Source: CAYNMC01 sp964398365
GTDB lineage: Bacteria > Patescibacteriota > Microgenomatia > UBA1400 > CAYNMC01
NCBI GenBank assembly: GCA_964398365.1
Contig: CAYNMC010000015.1
Span: 1-37,240, forward strand
Direction: 5' to 3'
DNA length: 37,240 nucleotides
Shown here: piece after piece, positions 1 through 8,573 of the stretch
How positions within the stretch are numbered: position 1 is the first letter of the stretch
Layout of the letters: each line of letters opens with the position of its first letter
Made by a program: the position numbers and the translations under genes
The notes under the pieces: generated by a model
Told to the model about the DNA's origin: nothing
Database searches by the model: none
What the model saw: the letters and a program-made list of their open reading frames with translations, nothing else

Positions 1-150
1 CCTAAATTATTTAATGACAAGCTGGCAGAATATCTGCTATTCTATAATCTGGAAAGACCGCATCATTCCTTGGGACAAAAGTCACCTATGGAATATTTAG
101 TTTCCAACGGCTATTTGTCTCAAATGTCCGCAACGCATACAAAAACTTGA
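1..150 (+). pseudogene. 3' end of an integrase-core (rve) transposase, cut by the window edge
   Basis: The first 49 codons are open and end at TGA 148-150. The peptide contains YNLERPHHSLGQKSPMEYL, the conserved C-terminal block of DDE integrase-core transposases (IS3/IS481 type, rve_3), which follows the last catalytic Glu. Only the tail is in the window, so it cannot be said whether the gene is intact upstream. TTGACT at 147-152, overlapping the stop codon, could be an outward-facing -35 box for the next gene, but no good -10 accompanies it. The family assignment beyond 'integrase core' is inference. Confidence 0.75.
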
Positions 151-193
151 CTTTATAATTTCTTTAATAAATAATATGGATTAAGCATAAATT

Positions 194-200
194 AAGGAGA
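194..200 (+). promoter_or_regulatory. Shine-Dalgarno AAGGAGA that supports a GTG start
   Basis: AAGGAGA lies 12 bases before GTG 213 and 18 before ATG 219. The shorter spacing favours GTG as the start of the lysozyme-like gene. Confidence 0.5.
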
Positions 201-212
201 AAACAAAAACCT

Positions 213-839
213 GTGAAAATGAAAAATTTCTTCTCTTGGTGGCCGATTTTAATTATCTGGTTAACCACTGCCACCATAACCTTGGCAAGTGTTTGTCTCT
301 TTTTCAATTACCACCAAAGTCTACTTAAAAACCAGAAACTCTCCCAAAAAAAACAGCTAGCCTTGCAAAATTATCATTACCACCGCTATATCTCTCAACC
401 AAAAGTTTTAAGCGAAACCGCCTTACAGCCAACAACTGAAGATGCAGTGCCGACGATGGTTAAAAACTATTTAAAAAAATACCAGTCGCCGATGCTTGAG
501 GCTGCCGACGAGCTGGTAACCATTGCCAGAAAATATGAACTTGATCCTTTCCTGCTGCTGGCGATTGCCCAATGCGAATCAAATTTAGGTAAAAAAATGC
601 CACCTCAATGTTATAATCCCTTTGGTTGGGGAATTCATTCAGCCGGAACTTTATGTTTTAGCAGCTGGACTGAAGGTTTTGAAAAAGTTGCCCAAGGATT
701 GCGGCAGAATTATTTAAATAAAGGCCTTGAAAAACCAGAGGAAATGATGCTTAAATATAATCTCAATTCGGTAAACAACGCCAACGGTAAGTGGGCAAAG
801 TGCGTGAAAAAATTTTTGGAGGAAATTACTCTCCAGTAG
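213..839 (+). CDS. Membrane-anchored lysozyme-like (glucosaminidase-fold) protein
   Basis: A 208-aa protein with one N-terminal membrane helix (about residues 10-31), a charged, Gln/Lys-rich linker, and a C-terminal domain from about residue 95. That domain resembles the bacterial lysozyme/endo-beta-N-acetylglucosaminidase fold: ELDPFLLLAIAQCESNLGKK carries a Glu (E122) in the usual catalytic position, followed by CYNPFGWG and a WTEGFEKVAQGL segment. It probably acts on peptidoglycan outside the membrane. Start GTG 213 is chosen from the ribosome-binding site; ATG 219 would remove two residues. It stands alone between the transposase tail and the ABC cassette. Exact substrate and bond cut are not visible; the enzymatic role is inferred from fold-like motifs. 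Confidence 0.7.
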   Translation: MKMKNFFSWWPILIIWLTTATITLASVCLFFNYHQSLLKNQKLSQKKQLALQNYHYHRYISQPKVLSETALQPTTEDAVPTMVKNYLKKYQSPMLEAADELVTIARKYELDPFLLLAIAQCESNLGKKMPPQCYNPFGWGIHSAGTLCFSSWTEGFEKVAQGLRQNYLNKGLEKPEEMMLKYNLNSVNNANGKWAKCVKKFLEEITLQ

Positions 840-907
840 GTTCATATAATAAATAGAAAAAAGAGACGGTAAGAAAGTTGAAGTATTAAAAATACACTGT
901 AAGCCTT

Positions 908-950
908 AAAAAAAATCCATCAGTAAGCCCGGTGAGGTTTACCAATGGAT
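908..950. terminator. Imperfect hairpin next to an A8/T8 run
   Basis: ATCCAT 915-920 pairs with ATGGAT 945-950, and GTAAGCC pairs with GGTTTAC inside it with one G-U. Bases 908-915 are all A, so read on the minus strand the hairpin is followed by eight T, the form of an intrinsic terminator for leftward transcription. No leftward gene ends here, so the role is uncertain; it could be a relic of the mobile element to the left. Confidence 0.35.
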
Positions 951-989
951 CTAACATATATTATATATTAAATACATAATTTGTCAAGA

Positions 990-1685
990 ATGATTATTTT
1001 TGAAAAAGTTAGCAAAAATTTCAACGGCTTGAAGGCTCTGGACGAATTATCCTTCCAAATTAATCAGGGGGAAATTGTCGGTTTGCTGGGTCCCAATGGC
1101 GCCGGCAAAACCACGACGATGAGGATTATGCTGGGACTTTTACAGCCCACTCAAGGTAAAGTAACCATCGACGGTATCAACGTTTTACAAGAACCTCTTA
1201 AGGTTAGAAAAAAAGTCGGTTATTTGCCGGAAAACAACCCTTTATACGAAGATTTTAAAGTAGGGGAGTATTTACAGTTTATCAGCGAAGTCAAAGGTTT
1301 AAAAACAAAAACTAGTTTTAAAGAAACCGTTCAAACTTGTGGTCTCACCAGTGTTTTAAGTAAAAAAATCGAGCATCTTTCAAAAGGTTATCAGCAAAGA
1401 GTTGGTTTGGCAGCTGCTCTCTTGGGTGAACCAGAAATCCTCATCCTTGATGAACCCACAGTTGGTTTGGATCCCAACCAAATTATTGAAATCCGCAATC
1501 TCATTAAAAATTTAAGTCAACAAAAAACGGTCATTCTTTCCAGTCATATTTTGCCGGAAGTCCAAGCAGTTTGCCAAAAGCTTATTATTATTCATAAAGG
1601 CAAAGTGGTCGCCGCCGGCGACTTGAAAAAATTAACTCAGGGAAAAAGTCTGGAGAAAATTTTCCAGAAATTAACCTTGGAATAG
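990..1685 (+). CDS. ABC transporter ATPase, GldA/ABC-2 exporter type
   Basis: The ATPase subunit of an ABC-2 type exporter. It has Walker A GPNGAGKTT, Q-loop VGYLPENNPLY, signature LSKGYQQRVGLA, Walker B LILDEPT and the switch His in LSSHIL. The length (about 231 aa) is normal for a stand-alone subunit. ATG 990 is preferred over in-frame TTG 981: CATAAT at 975-980 looks like a -10 box nine bases before the ATG and no Shine-Dalgarno is seen, so TTG 981 would fall at or before the transcription start. The permease starts 11 bases downstream. Neighbours identify it as the Gld-type cassette, with GldG-like and DUF4340-like partners. The transported substrate is unknown. Confidence 0.88.
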   Translation: MIIFEKVSKNFNGLKALDELSFQINQGEIVGLLGPNGAGKTTTMRIMLGLLQPTQGKVTIDGINVLQEPLKVRKKVGYLPENNPLYEDFKVGEYLQFISEVKGLKTKTSFKETVQTCGLTSVLSKKIEHLSKGYQQRVGLAAALLGEPEILILDEPTVGLDPNQIIEIRNLIKNLSQQKTVILSSHILPEVQAVCQKLIIIHKGKVVAAGDLKKLTQGKSLEKIFQKLTLE

Positions 1686-1695
1686 TCAGTGGCAA

Positions 1696-2427
1696 ATGAA
1701 AGTAATAAAGGCAGTCATTCTCAAAGAATTAACTCATCTTTTTAACACGCCTACTGCTTATGTTTTTGCTGCGGTTTTTTTGGCTTTAAATAATTTTTTC
1801 TATTTCAATACCCTTTTTCTTCTTGATCAGGCAACCCTGCGGCCCTTTTTCCTCAATTTTCCCCTTAGTTTGATTTTTTTTGTCTCGCTTTTAACCATGG
1901 GCAGTTTTGCTGCTGAAAGGAAAAAAGGCACTTTAGAGGTGCTTTTAAGCTTACCTTTAACTAAAGCGACGATTGTTTTGGCTAAATTCAGCGCCATTTT
2001 TACCTTTTTTCTTTTTGTCATCGCTTTAACTCTTAGCAATGTTTTTATCCTTTTAAATTTGGCCCAGCCAGATCTTGGCCCGATGGCGAGTGCCTATCTG
2101 GGAACCGCTTTTCTGGTTGCCTTATATACCGCAGTGGGTATTTTGATTTCCGTTACAGCCAAAGACCAAATCTCTAGTTTTTTATTGACAGCGGGAATTT
2201 TATTTTTCTTTTATCTTTTAGGCGAAAGCTTTGTTTTGGACCGCACGCCCAGTTGGCTACAGGGAATTTTTACTTTCGTCTCACCAACACCCCATTTTCT
2301 CAATCTGGTTAAGGGCCTTATCTCACCACGCGACCTTATTTATTTTTTATCATTGACCATTTTTTTTCTTTATCTTTCAATAAAAAATTTAAGTTTTCAG
2401 CAAGATGAATTTCTTAAGATCTCATAA
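1696..2427 (+). CDS. ABC-2 type permease (GldF-like)
   Basis: A 243-aa polytopic protein with about six hydrophobic helices. The N-terminus (VIKAVILKELTHLFNTPTAY) is the cytoplasmic lead-in typical of ABC-2 permeases, and the ERKKGTLEVLLSLPLT segment after helix 2 is the family's conserved coupling stretch. It pairs with the ATPase just upstream to form the membrane pore. Its 3' end overlaps the next gene by 23 bases, so the genes are translationally coupled. In the Gld naming of Bacteroidetes this is the GldF position, but gliding motility is not implied; related cassettes occur widely, and the cargo cannot be read from the sequence. Confidence 0.85.
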   Translation: MKVIKAVILKELTHLFNTPTAYVFAAVFLALNNFFYFNTLFLLDQATLRPFFLNFPLSLIFFVSLLTMGSFAAERKKGTLEVLLSLPLTKATIVLAKFSAIFTFFLFVIALTLSNVFILLNLAQPDLGPMASAYLGTAFLVALYTAVGILISVTAKDQISSFLLTAGILFFFYLLGESFVLDRTPSWLQGIFTFVSPTPHFLNLVKGLISPRDLIYFLSLTIFFLYLSIKNLSFQQDEFLKIS

Positions 2428-3949
2428 ATTACTTTTGTTTACCGTTTTGCTTTTGCTTTTAAACTTGCTTTCGTTGATTGCCTTGCCATACAAACTTGAT
2501 TTAACCAGTAATCAAGCATTTACTTTGTCGCCAGCCACAAAAAAGGTCATCGGCAATCTTGATGATATTGTCACCATTAAAGTCTTTTCTTCCCGTTCTT
2601 TACCTTCCCGTTTTCTTCTTCTTCGCCAACAACTCAAAGATTTTTTGGAAGAATACCGACTTTTGGCCAAAGGTAAAATCAGGGTGGAGTGGTTAACGAC
2701 AGAAGGCGAAAATGAAGCGGTGCAACTAGCTCAACGCCTGGGCATTCCCCAGCTCCAATTCTCAAATATCCAACAAGATAAATTTCAAGTCAGTCAAGGT
2801 TATTTTGGCCTGGCGATGTTTTATGAGGATCAAAAGGAAGTTATTCCTATCATTGAAGAAGAAAGCAATCTTGAATATCAGTTCACTTCCTCGCTTTTAA
2901 AAATCACCAAAAAGGAAAAGCCGGTGGTGGGTTTGGTAACCGGCCATGGAGAAACAGCTGTCTCCCAAAATGCTTCTTTTAGCGAATCTCTTTTGGAAAA
3001 AGCTCTGGGTAAAGAATTTTTATTGGAGACTCTGACGTTAGAACCCAAAAAAGCTAGCTTGGTACCTGACAAATTTTCCGCTCTCCTTGTTATTGGGCCA
3101 AAAGAGGAATACGAGGAAGAAAGCCGTTTTGTGCTTGACCAGTTTTTGATGCAGGGTAAACCTATTCTTTTCTTTCTTGATGGTGTCAGCGTCGATAATC
3201 AACTCCAAACAAGCACTGCTAAACACCAGCTCAATGCTTTATTAAAAAATTATGGTTTAAGTTTAAAAGAGAACTTAATTTTGGATCCCTCGGCCGCCAT
3301 CGCCAATTTTAACACTGGTTTAACCACCTTCTTTACTCCTTACCCTTACTGGATTAAAATCCAACCCGAAGGTTTTAGTCAGCATCCGGCTACTTTTGGT
3401 TTACAGGGAATGGTTTTGCCCTGGGTTTCCTCAATTGACCTCCCTCAGGACGATAAGCGTTTTCAACCTTTAATTAACTCTTCGCCTAAAGCCTGGTCGG
3501 TGGAAAAAAACTTTAATCTTAACCCGACCCAAAAATGGCAAGTCAGCGAGGAAAAGACTTTTGTCTTGGCTGCCCTCGCCACTGGTGAATTTACCAGTGC
3601 CTTTAAAGATCAACCGCTGCCCAAAGAATTTAAGCAAGAAAAATTTAAGGAAAAAACCGATCAGATGAAATTGCTTTTGGTGGGTGATAGTGACAGTTTA
3701 AATGAAAATCTCGCTGCCAGTTTTCAACCAAATCTCCATTTTCTTTTAAATGTCTTAGAATTTCTTACCGCTTCAGAAAATCTCGCCCAAATTAAAGTTA
3801 AACAGGAAGACTTAAGGCCACTCAAAAAGATCTCACCACAAACCATTGAAATCATTAAGTATGGCAGTATTGTCGGCCTGCCGCTGGTAGTCAGTCTTGG
3901 TGGTTTAGGTTATCTCTCATGGCGTAGCCGACGAGAGTTTCACCTATGA
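2405..3949 (+). CDS. GldG-like ABC-transporter auxiliary protein
   Basis: A 514-aa protein with an N-terminal helix (about residues 8-28), a large extracytoplasmic region and a C-terminal helix (about 485-505) ending in the basic tail WRSRREFHL. This matches ABC_transp_aux (GldG) proteins, which have a DUF4350-like Rossmann core: an early LDLTSNQAFTLSPATKKV, then a central VVGLVTGHGE and a LLVIGPKEEYEEES segment. It is thought to act as the exposed partner of the ABC-2 exporter. ATG 2405 lies inside the permease gene and the 3' end overlaps the next gene by four bases (ATGA), so all four genes form one operon. Family assignment is from layout and motifs. Confidence 0.75.
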   Translation: MNFLRSHKLLLFTVLLLLLNLLSLIALPYKLDLTSNQAFTLSPATKKVIGNLDDIVTIKVFSSRSLPSRFLLLRQQLKDFLEEYRLLAKGKIRVEWLTTEGENEAVQLAQRLGIPQLQFSNIQQDKFQVSQGYFGLAMFYEDQKEVIPIIEEESNLEYQFTSSLLKITKKEKPVVGLVTGHGETAVSQNASFSESLLEKALGKEFLLETLTLEPKKASLVPDKFSALLVIGPKEEYEEESRFVLDQFLMQGKPILFFLDGVSVDNQLQTSTAKHQLNALLKNYGLSLKENLILDPSAAIANFNTGLTTFFTPYPYWIKIQPEGFSQHPATFGLQGMVLPWVSSIDLPQDDKRFQPLINSSPKAWSVEKNFNLNPTQKWQVSEEKTFVLAALATGEFTSAFKDQPLPKEFKQEKFKEKTDQMKLLLVGDSDSLNENLAASFQPNLHFLLNVLEFLTASENLAQIKVKQEDLRPLKKISPQTIEIIKYGSIVGLPLVVSLGGLGYLSWRSRREFHL

Positions 3950-4476
3950 AGTTAAAAAACTTGCTTTTAATTTTAATGCTTTTAATTTTAATTGGCGGCT
4001 CTTTCTGGCTAGGGAAAAATCTGAAAAACGAGCAATTCTGGCTTTTTAGGAAAATCCACCGGCCGCCGCCGTTACTTTTTCCTAATTTCTCTCAGGAAAC
4101 AATTGACCGACTGGAAATCAGTCAGCAAGATAAAAAAAGGGTTTTTGTCAAAATTAACGGAGAGTGGCGGGAAGAAAACGCCACCGTCTCGGCTAATCAG
4201 GAAAATTTTAAAGAAATTTTTGAAACTGTCAAAAGCTTAAATCGGGCAGAATTGGTTTCTCAGAACCCTCAAAAAAGAGAAATTTTTGGGGTTGACGAGT
4301 CAGCTTTAAAGGTCTTCATGAAAGCTAAGGAAACACCCGTCGTCCATTTTTATATCGGCAAGCGCGGTCAGGATTTTTTGTCTAACTTTTATCGCAAAGA
4401 ATCAGAAGACAACGTTTATTTGAGCCAAAAACTCCTTGATCAAGTTTTTCTCACGCTTTTAAACCCCCAAGAATAA
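3946..4476 (+). CDS. DUF4340-like membrane-anchored protein
   Basis: A 176-aa protein with one N-terminal membrane helix (about residues 4-22) and an outer domain holding ISQQDKKRVFVKINGEWR and FGVDESALKVFMKAK, then a FYIGKRGQDFLSNFYRK segment. These fit the DUF4340 pattern of a repeated strand unit reading out 'E.W' and 'G.', but half the usual length: many DUF4340 proteins have two such repeats and exceed 300 aa. It starts in the ATGA overlap with the GldG-like gene and is the last member of the ABC operon. DUF4340 proteins commonly sit beside GldG-like proteins. Biochemical role unknown. Confidence 0.65.
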   Translation: MKLKNLLLILMLLILIGGSFWLGKNLKNEQFWLFRKIHRPPPLLFPNFSQETIDRLEISQQDKKRVFVKINGEWREENATVSANQENFKEIFETVKSLNRAELVSQNPQKREIFGVDESALKVFMKAKETPVVHFYIGKRGQDFLSNFYRKESEDNVYLSQKLLDQVFLTLLNPQE

Positions 4477-4487
4477 AAAAAGAATTG

Positions 4488-4493
4488 TATAAT
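4488..4493 (+). promoter_or_regulatory. -10 box TATAAT directly before murT
   Basis: A perfect TATAAT ends nine bases before GTG 4503. Transcription would begin about two bases before the GTG, giving a nearly leaderless murT mRNA and excluding the upstream TTG 4485 as start. No clear -35 box is seen. Confidence 0.5.
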
Positions 4494-4502
4494 TATTTAA
4501 GC

Positions 4503-5858
4503 GTGTCCAAGTTGCGGTTAATTTTAGCTCTCATCATTGGCAAAATCTCAAGCTCTATGATGAATCTGTTGGGTTTTGGGGCGACAGCCTTACCCGGGTG
4601 GTTAGCGCTGAAAATTGAACCGCGTTTAATCATAAAATTAACAGCGTCACTTAAAAAAAATATTTTAGTCACCGGTACCAACGGTAAAACCACCACCACC
4701 AGATTAATTGCCTCAATTTTTAAAGAAGCCGGCCAACCTTTTATCCATAACCGCAGCGGCTCAAATCTCCTCCGAGGCCTTGCTTCAGTTCTCATAAAGG
4801 AGGCAAATTTGAAAGGTAAAATTTTAGCCAGAACTTGGGGGCTTTGGGAGGTAGACGAAGCGGTTTTCCCCCTCGCCTGTGAACAAATTAAACCTCAAGT
4901 TGTCCTGATTGCCAATCTTTTTCGCGATCAGCTGGATCGTTATGGCGAAATCGATAAAGTTGCTCAAAGCTGGCATCAGGCTCTTTTAAAGTTGCCAGCC
5001 ACGTCGGCGGTGGTTTTAAATGCCGACGACGCCACGGTTGCCTCGTTGGGTAAAAACCTCAAAAGTAAAGTTTTTTACTATGGTTTGGCCGAAGAAAATT
5101 GGGGAAGGGCAGAGCCCGATCATGCTTCCGATGCCACTCTTTGTCCTTACTGTCTGCAAAAGTTGACCTATTCTCTTTGTTTTGGAGGTCATATGGGAAA
5201 TTATTCCTGTCCGCGCTGCGGCCAAATTCAACCAAAAAAACATTTCATTCTTAAAAAAACAGCATTGAAAGAAGTCAGTGAAAAATTACCTGGAGTTTAT
5301 AACTTATATAATCTTGCAGCGGCTAACGCCCTCACCACCGCTTTAAATTTTTCCGAAAAACAAATTATCGCCGGTTTGAAAAATTTTAAGCCTGCTTTTG
5401 GCCGGATGGAAAAAGTTTCCTTAGATCATAAAACTCTCCATTTATTTTTGGTCAAAAATCCTACCGGCTTTAACGAGGTTATCAAAACCCTCACCTCTCA
5501 TTCTCTTCCAAAAGGAGTACGTCGCCACCTAACCTGTTTAATTGCTATCAATGACCTGATTGCCGACGGCACTGATGTCTCTTGGCTTTGGGATGTCAAT
5601 TTTGAAAGCCTAATCCCTTATCTTAAAACCGTGATTGTGAGCGGCCGGCGCGCTTACGATATGGCCTTGCGTTTAAAATACGCGCAACACCCCTTCGGTT
5701 TTAAATTTTACCTCCAACCGCAAATAAAAAAGGCGCTAAACCAGTTCTTACTCTACAACGAAGCCGACTTATACGTCCTCCCAACCTATACGGCAATGTT
5801 GCATATCAGAAAAATTTTAAACCAGCAGGGTTTCGTCCACTCAAGCTGGCAGGATTAA
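4503..5858 (+). CDS. murT: Lipid II isoglutaminyl synthase, MurT subunit
   Basis: The Mur-ligase-like subunit of MurT/GatD, which amidates the alpha-carboxyl of D-Glu in lipid II to D-isoglutamine. It has the ATP loop VTGTNGKTTTTRL (about residue 58), a Mur-ligase central domain, and the MurT-specific zinc ribbon insertion CPYC...CPRC (about residues 214-239), followed by the DUF1727 C-terminal domain with LIAINDLIADGTDVSWLWDV. GTG 4503 gives 451 aa and an N-terminus (MSKLRLILALIIGK) that lines up with MurT proteins; TTG 4485 is too near the -10 box. gatD begins two bases after the stop. The family is standard in Gram-positive bacteria and present in CPR lineages. Confidence 0.93.
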   Translation: MSKLRLILALIIGKISSSMMNLLGFGATALPGWLALKIEPRLIIKLTASLKKNILVTGTNGKTTTTRLIASIFKEAGQPFIHNRSGSNLLRGLASVLIKEANLKGKILARTWGLWEVDEAVFPLACEQIKPQVVLIANLFRDQLDRYGEIDKVAQSWHQALLKLPATSAVVLNADDATVASLGKNLKSKVFYYGLAEENWGRAEPDHASDATLCPYCLQKLTYSLCFGGHMGNYSCPRCGQIQPKKHFILKKTALKEVSEKLPGVYNLYNLAAANALTTALNFSEKQIIAGLKNFKPAFGRMEKVSLDHKTLHLFLVKNPTGFNEVIKTLTSHSLPKGVRRHLTCLIAINDLIADGTDVSWLWDVNFESLIPYLKTVIVSGRRAYDMALRLKYAQHPFGFKFYLQPQIKKALNQFLLYNEADLYVLPTYTAMLHIRKILNQQGFVHSSWQD

Positions 5859-5860
5859 AC

Positions 5861-6643
5861 ATGGAGTTAATTATTGGTCATTTATATCCTGATTTGCTGA
5901 ATATCTACTCAGATATGGGTAATATCATTTGTTTATCGCAACGCTGTCACTGGCGGGGAATTAAGGTAACCATCAAAGCAATTAGTTTAAAACAAAAGCT
6001 GGAATGGCAAAAATATGATTTGCTTTTTGGCGGCGGCGGTCAGGATAGACAACAATTAATCGTTTCTCAGGATCTACAAACCAAAGCTTTGGCTTTAAGA
6101 GAGGCTGCCCAAAGCAACCTGCCAATGTTGACCACCTGTGGCAGTTACCAGCTTTTTGGTCATTATTTTAAAACCGCCAAGGGTATCAAAATTCCGGGAA
6201 TTTCAATTTTTGATGCTTATACCATTGCTTCACAACAGCGCCAAATCGGTAATATTGTCATTAAATTAAACAATCCCCAAAAATTTCAATCATTTTCAAA
6301 TAATAGTCTTAAGCAAACCACTTTGGTGGGTTTTGAAAATCATTCAGGAAAAACTTATTTAAGCAAAACAAGTCGTAAAACGCAAACTCTTGGTCAAGTT
6401 ATTAAAGGTTTTGGTAATAATGGTGAAGACGGCACCGAAGGCGCAATTTATAAAAATGTGGTGGGTACCTATTTGCACGGCCCGGTCTTACCCAAAAATC
6501 CCCATCTAGCCGACTGGTTAATTAAAACGGCTCTGGAGAGAAAATATCAACGCTCAATCAAACTTCAAGCCCTTGATGATCAGCTTGAATGGCAAGCCCA
6601 TCAAGCAGCTATAAAACTCGCCAAAAAGGGAAAAATCTGGTAA
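5861..6643 (+). CDS. gatD: Lipid II isoglutaminyl synthase, glutaminase subunit GatD
   Basis: The class I glutamine amidotransferase partner of MurT; it hydrolyses glutamine and passes ammonia to MurT. The N-terminus LIIGHLYPDLLNIYSDMGNI is typical of the CobB/CobQ-like GatD group. The nucleophile is C93 in LTTCGSYQLFG and the catalytic His is H206 in YLHGPVLPKNP; GFENHSGKTYL is the family's characteristic central block. The length of 260 aa is a little above the roughly 240 of the Staphylococcus enzyme. ATG follows the murT stop by two bases, so the two subunits are made from one message. tRNA-Leu follows about 30 bases after the stop. Confidence 0.93.
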   Translation: MELIIGHLYPDLLNIYSDMGNIICLSQRCHWRGIKVTIKAISLKQKLEWQKYDLLFGGGGQDRQQLIVSQDLQTKALALREAAQSNLPMLTTCGSYQLFGHYFKTAKGIKIPGISIFDAYTIASQQRQIGNIVIKLNNPQKFQSFSNNSLKQTTLVGFENHSGKTYLSKTSRKTQTLGQVIKGFGNNGEDGTEGAIYKNVVGTYLHGPVLPKNPHLADWLIKTALERKYQRSIKLQALDDQLEWQAHQAAIKLAKKGKIW

Positions 6644-6672
6644 AATCCTTTTTGTCTCAAAAATAGACGCAA

Positions 6673-6754
6673 GCCAGAGTGCTGAAATTGGCAGACAGGC
6701 ACGGTTTAGGACCGTGTGCCGCAAGGCGTGAGGGTTCAAATCCCTCCTCTGGCA
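6673..6754 (+). tRNA. tRNA-Leu (anticodon UAG)
   Basis: An 82-nt cloverleaf. Acceptor GCCAGAG 6673-6679 pairs with CTCTGGC 6747-6753, with discriminator A 6754. The anticodon stem CACGG/CCGTG encloses loop TTTAGGA, giving anticodon TAG at 6707-6709. A variable arm TGCCGCAAGGCGT and T-loop TTCAAAT mark it as class II, and A73 fits leucine. CCA is not encoded. Confidence 0.96.
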
Positions 6755-6776
6755 CTAAAATTTAGGGATTTAGCTT

Positions 6777-7841
6777 ATGAAAAAATTCACCCAAAAAGCC
6801 TGGTGGTTTTTTTTGTTACCCTTACTCATTTTAGGGTTTGTTTTTCGTGAGCAATTAATTGGCGCCGTCAAACCCCCTCCCAAATATAAAACGACTAAAG
6901 TTACCAAAACAACGCTCACCCAAACCGTAGCCGCCTCAGGTAAAGTGAAAGCAGAAGAGGAGGCAGTCTTAAAATTCCAAACCGCCGGCTACCTAAAATG
7001 GCTGGGCGTGAAGAAAGGTGATCGTGTTAAAAGAGGACAAATCATTGCCTCACTGGATAAAGAAACCCTGGAAAAGGAGTTAAAACAAGAAATTTTGGAT
7101 TATCTTAATGAACGCTGGAATTTTGAAAAAGATCGTCGCACTTATCATATTACCAGTGATGATTTAGATAAATATAGCCTCAGCTATGATATTCGCAATC
7201 TCTTGGAAAAAGCTCAGTTTGATCTTGACCGGACGGTGCTGGATGTGGAAATTAAAAATTTGGCTCTCAAATATGCCAATTTATGGTCACCCATCGACGG
7301 TTTGGTGACGGCACTGGATACCGAAACGGCCGGGATTAACATCACGCCCACTACAGCTACTTTTACTATCAGTAATCCCGCAAGCATGGTTTTTGTGGCA
7401 AAGGTTGATGAAGCAGATATTGGCAAAATTAAAGTAGGTCAGAAAGCCGAAATTTTCCTCGATGCCTATCCGGAAGAAAAAATCTCCAGCAGCGTCAGTC
7501 AAATTGACTTTACCTCAACGCTCACCAGTAGCGGGGGGACAGCTTATGAAGTAAAATTTTCTCTGCCTACCAATGAAGAAGAAAAATTTAAAATTGGCAT
7601 GAATGGCGACGTGGAAATTATCGTTGCCGAAAAACCTGAAGCTTTGGTGGTTCCTTTGGAAGCAGTCAGAGAAAAAAATAATAAAACCTATGTCTGGCTG
7701 GTGGTCAACGGCCAACCAAAACAACAAGAAGTAAAAACAGCCTCAGGTAACGAAAGCCAAACGGAAATTTTATCAGGTCTCGCCGAAAACGATGAGGTGG
7801 TTATTGCTGATTTTAAAAATTTAGATAAGTTAGCCAAATGA
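6777..7841 (+). CDS. MacA/HlyD-like periplasmic adaptor (membrane fusion) protein
   Basis: A 354-aa adaptor of the RND/MacA-HlyD family. It has an N-terminal helix (about residues 10-28), a lipoyl half-motif AASGKVKAEEEAVLKFQTAG then VKKGDRVKRGQIIASLD, a short coiled-coil hairpin, a second lipoyl half at LWSPIDGLVTALDTE, and a beta-barrel segment with VDEADIGKIKVGQKAEIFLDA. MacA-type adaptors link a MacB ABC exporter to outer structures; in a cell without an outer membrane it would act as an extracytoplasmic partner. It overlaps the ATPase gene by four bases (ATGA), the first step of a three-gene operon. Substrate unknown. Confidence 0.88.
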   Translation: MKKFTQKAWWFFLLPLLILGFVFREQLIGAVKPPPKYKTTKVTKTTLTQTVAASGKVKAEEEAVLKFQTAGYLKWLGVKKGDRVKRGQIIASLDKETLEKELKQEILDYLNERWNFEKDRRTYHITSDDLDKYSLSYDIRNLLEKAQFDLDRTVLDVEIKNLALKYANLWSPIDGLVTALDTETAGINITPTTATFTISNPASMVFVAKVDEADIGKIKVGQKAEIFLDAYPEEKISSSVSQIDFTSTLTSSGGTAYEVKFSLPTNEEEKFKIGMNGDVEIIVAEKPEALVVPLEAVREKNNKTYVWLVVNGQPKQQEVKTASGNESQTEILSGLAENDEVVIADFKNLDKLAK

Positions 7842-8524
7842 AACCCCTTGTTGAACTGGTTAAAGTCAGTAAAAAATTCAAAATGGATGGCGTCTGTGTG
7901 ACCGCGCTTAACCATATCAGTTTAACTATAAAAAGGGGGGAATTTGTAGCCATCACCGGAGCATCAGGCAGCGGTAAATCTACTCTGATGCATCTTTTGG
8001 GTTGTCTTGATCGACCCACCAGTGGCAAAATCTACCTAAACGGTCAAGAGGTTTCCCAACTTAGCCAAAATCAGTTGGCCAAAATTCGCAATCAAGAAAT
8101 CGGTTTTATTTTTCAGGCTTTTAATCTCTTACCCCGAACTTCGGCCTTAAAAAATGTGGAAATGCCGCTCATTTATGCCAATGTTCCCAGTAAACGTCGC
8201 CAACAAATTGCTAAAGAAAAATTAGCAATGGTGGGTCTTTTGGATCGTCTCTATCATCAACCCAACCAGCTTTCCGGCGGCCAACAACAGCGTGTCGCTA
8301 TTGCCCGGGCGCTCGTTAATAATCCCAATATGATTCTGGCGGATGAGCCGACAGGTAATCTTGACTCGAAAGCGGGTAGGGAAATCATGAAGCTTTTACA
8401 CCAACTGCACCAGCATAAACACACAATTATTCTCGTTACTCATGATCTTAATTTGGCAAAAGTGGCGAAAAGACAAATCCAATTGAAGGATGGAGAAATA
8501 GTTAAAGACACTCATGCAAAATGA
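7838..8524 (+). CDS. MacB/LolD-type ABC transporter ATPase
   Basis: A 228-aa ATPase with Walker A GASGSGKST, Q-loop IFQAFNLLPRTSALKNVEMP, signature LSGGQQQRVAIARAL, Walker B ILADEPTGNLDS and switch His in LVTHDLNL. The LLPRTSA..NVEMPL stretch and TGNLDS are characteristic of the MacB/LolD/FtsE group that energises type VII ABC (mechanotransmission) transporters. It sits between the adaptor (four-base overlap) and the FtsX-fold permease (49 bases downstream). It probably forms a tripartite export or envelope-stress system with both. Confidence 0.92.
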   Translation: MKPLVELVKVSKKFKMDGVCVTALNHISLTIKRGEFVAITGASGSGKSTLMHLLGCLDRPTSGKIYLNGQEVSQLSQNQLAKIRNQEIGFIFQAFNLLPRTSALKNVEMPLIYANVPSKRRQQIAKEKLAMVGLLDRLYHQPNQLSGGQQQRVAIARALVNNPNMILADEPTGNLDSKAGREIMKLLHQLHQHKHTIILVTHDLNLAKVAKRQIQLKDGEIVKDTHAK

Positions 8525-8573
8525 AAATGTAAAAAATTTGTTATTTTGATTTTTGTATTTTGTATTTATCAGG

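Noticed and set aside
981..989. TTG 981 as start of the ABC ATPase
   Set aside because: It follows the -10-like CATAAT directly and would not be inside the transcript; ATG 990 fits the family's N-terminus.
4493..4795. A 100-aa leftward frame opposite murT
   Set aside because: It lies wholly opposite the conserved murT ATP-loop region and has no recognisable motif or start signal.
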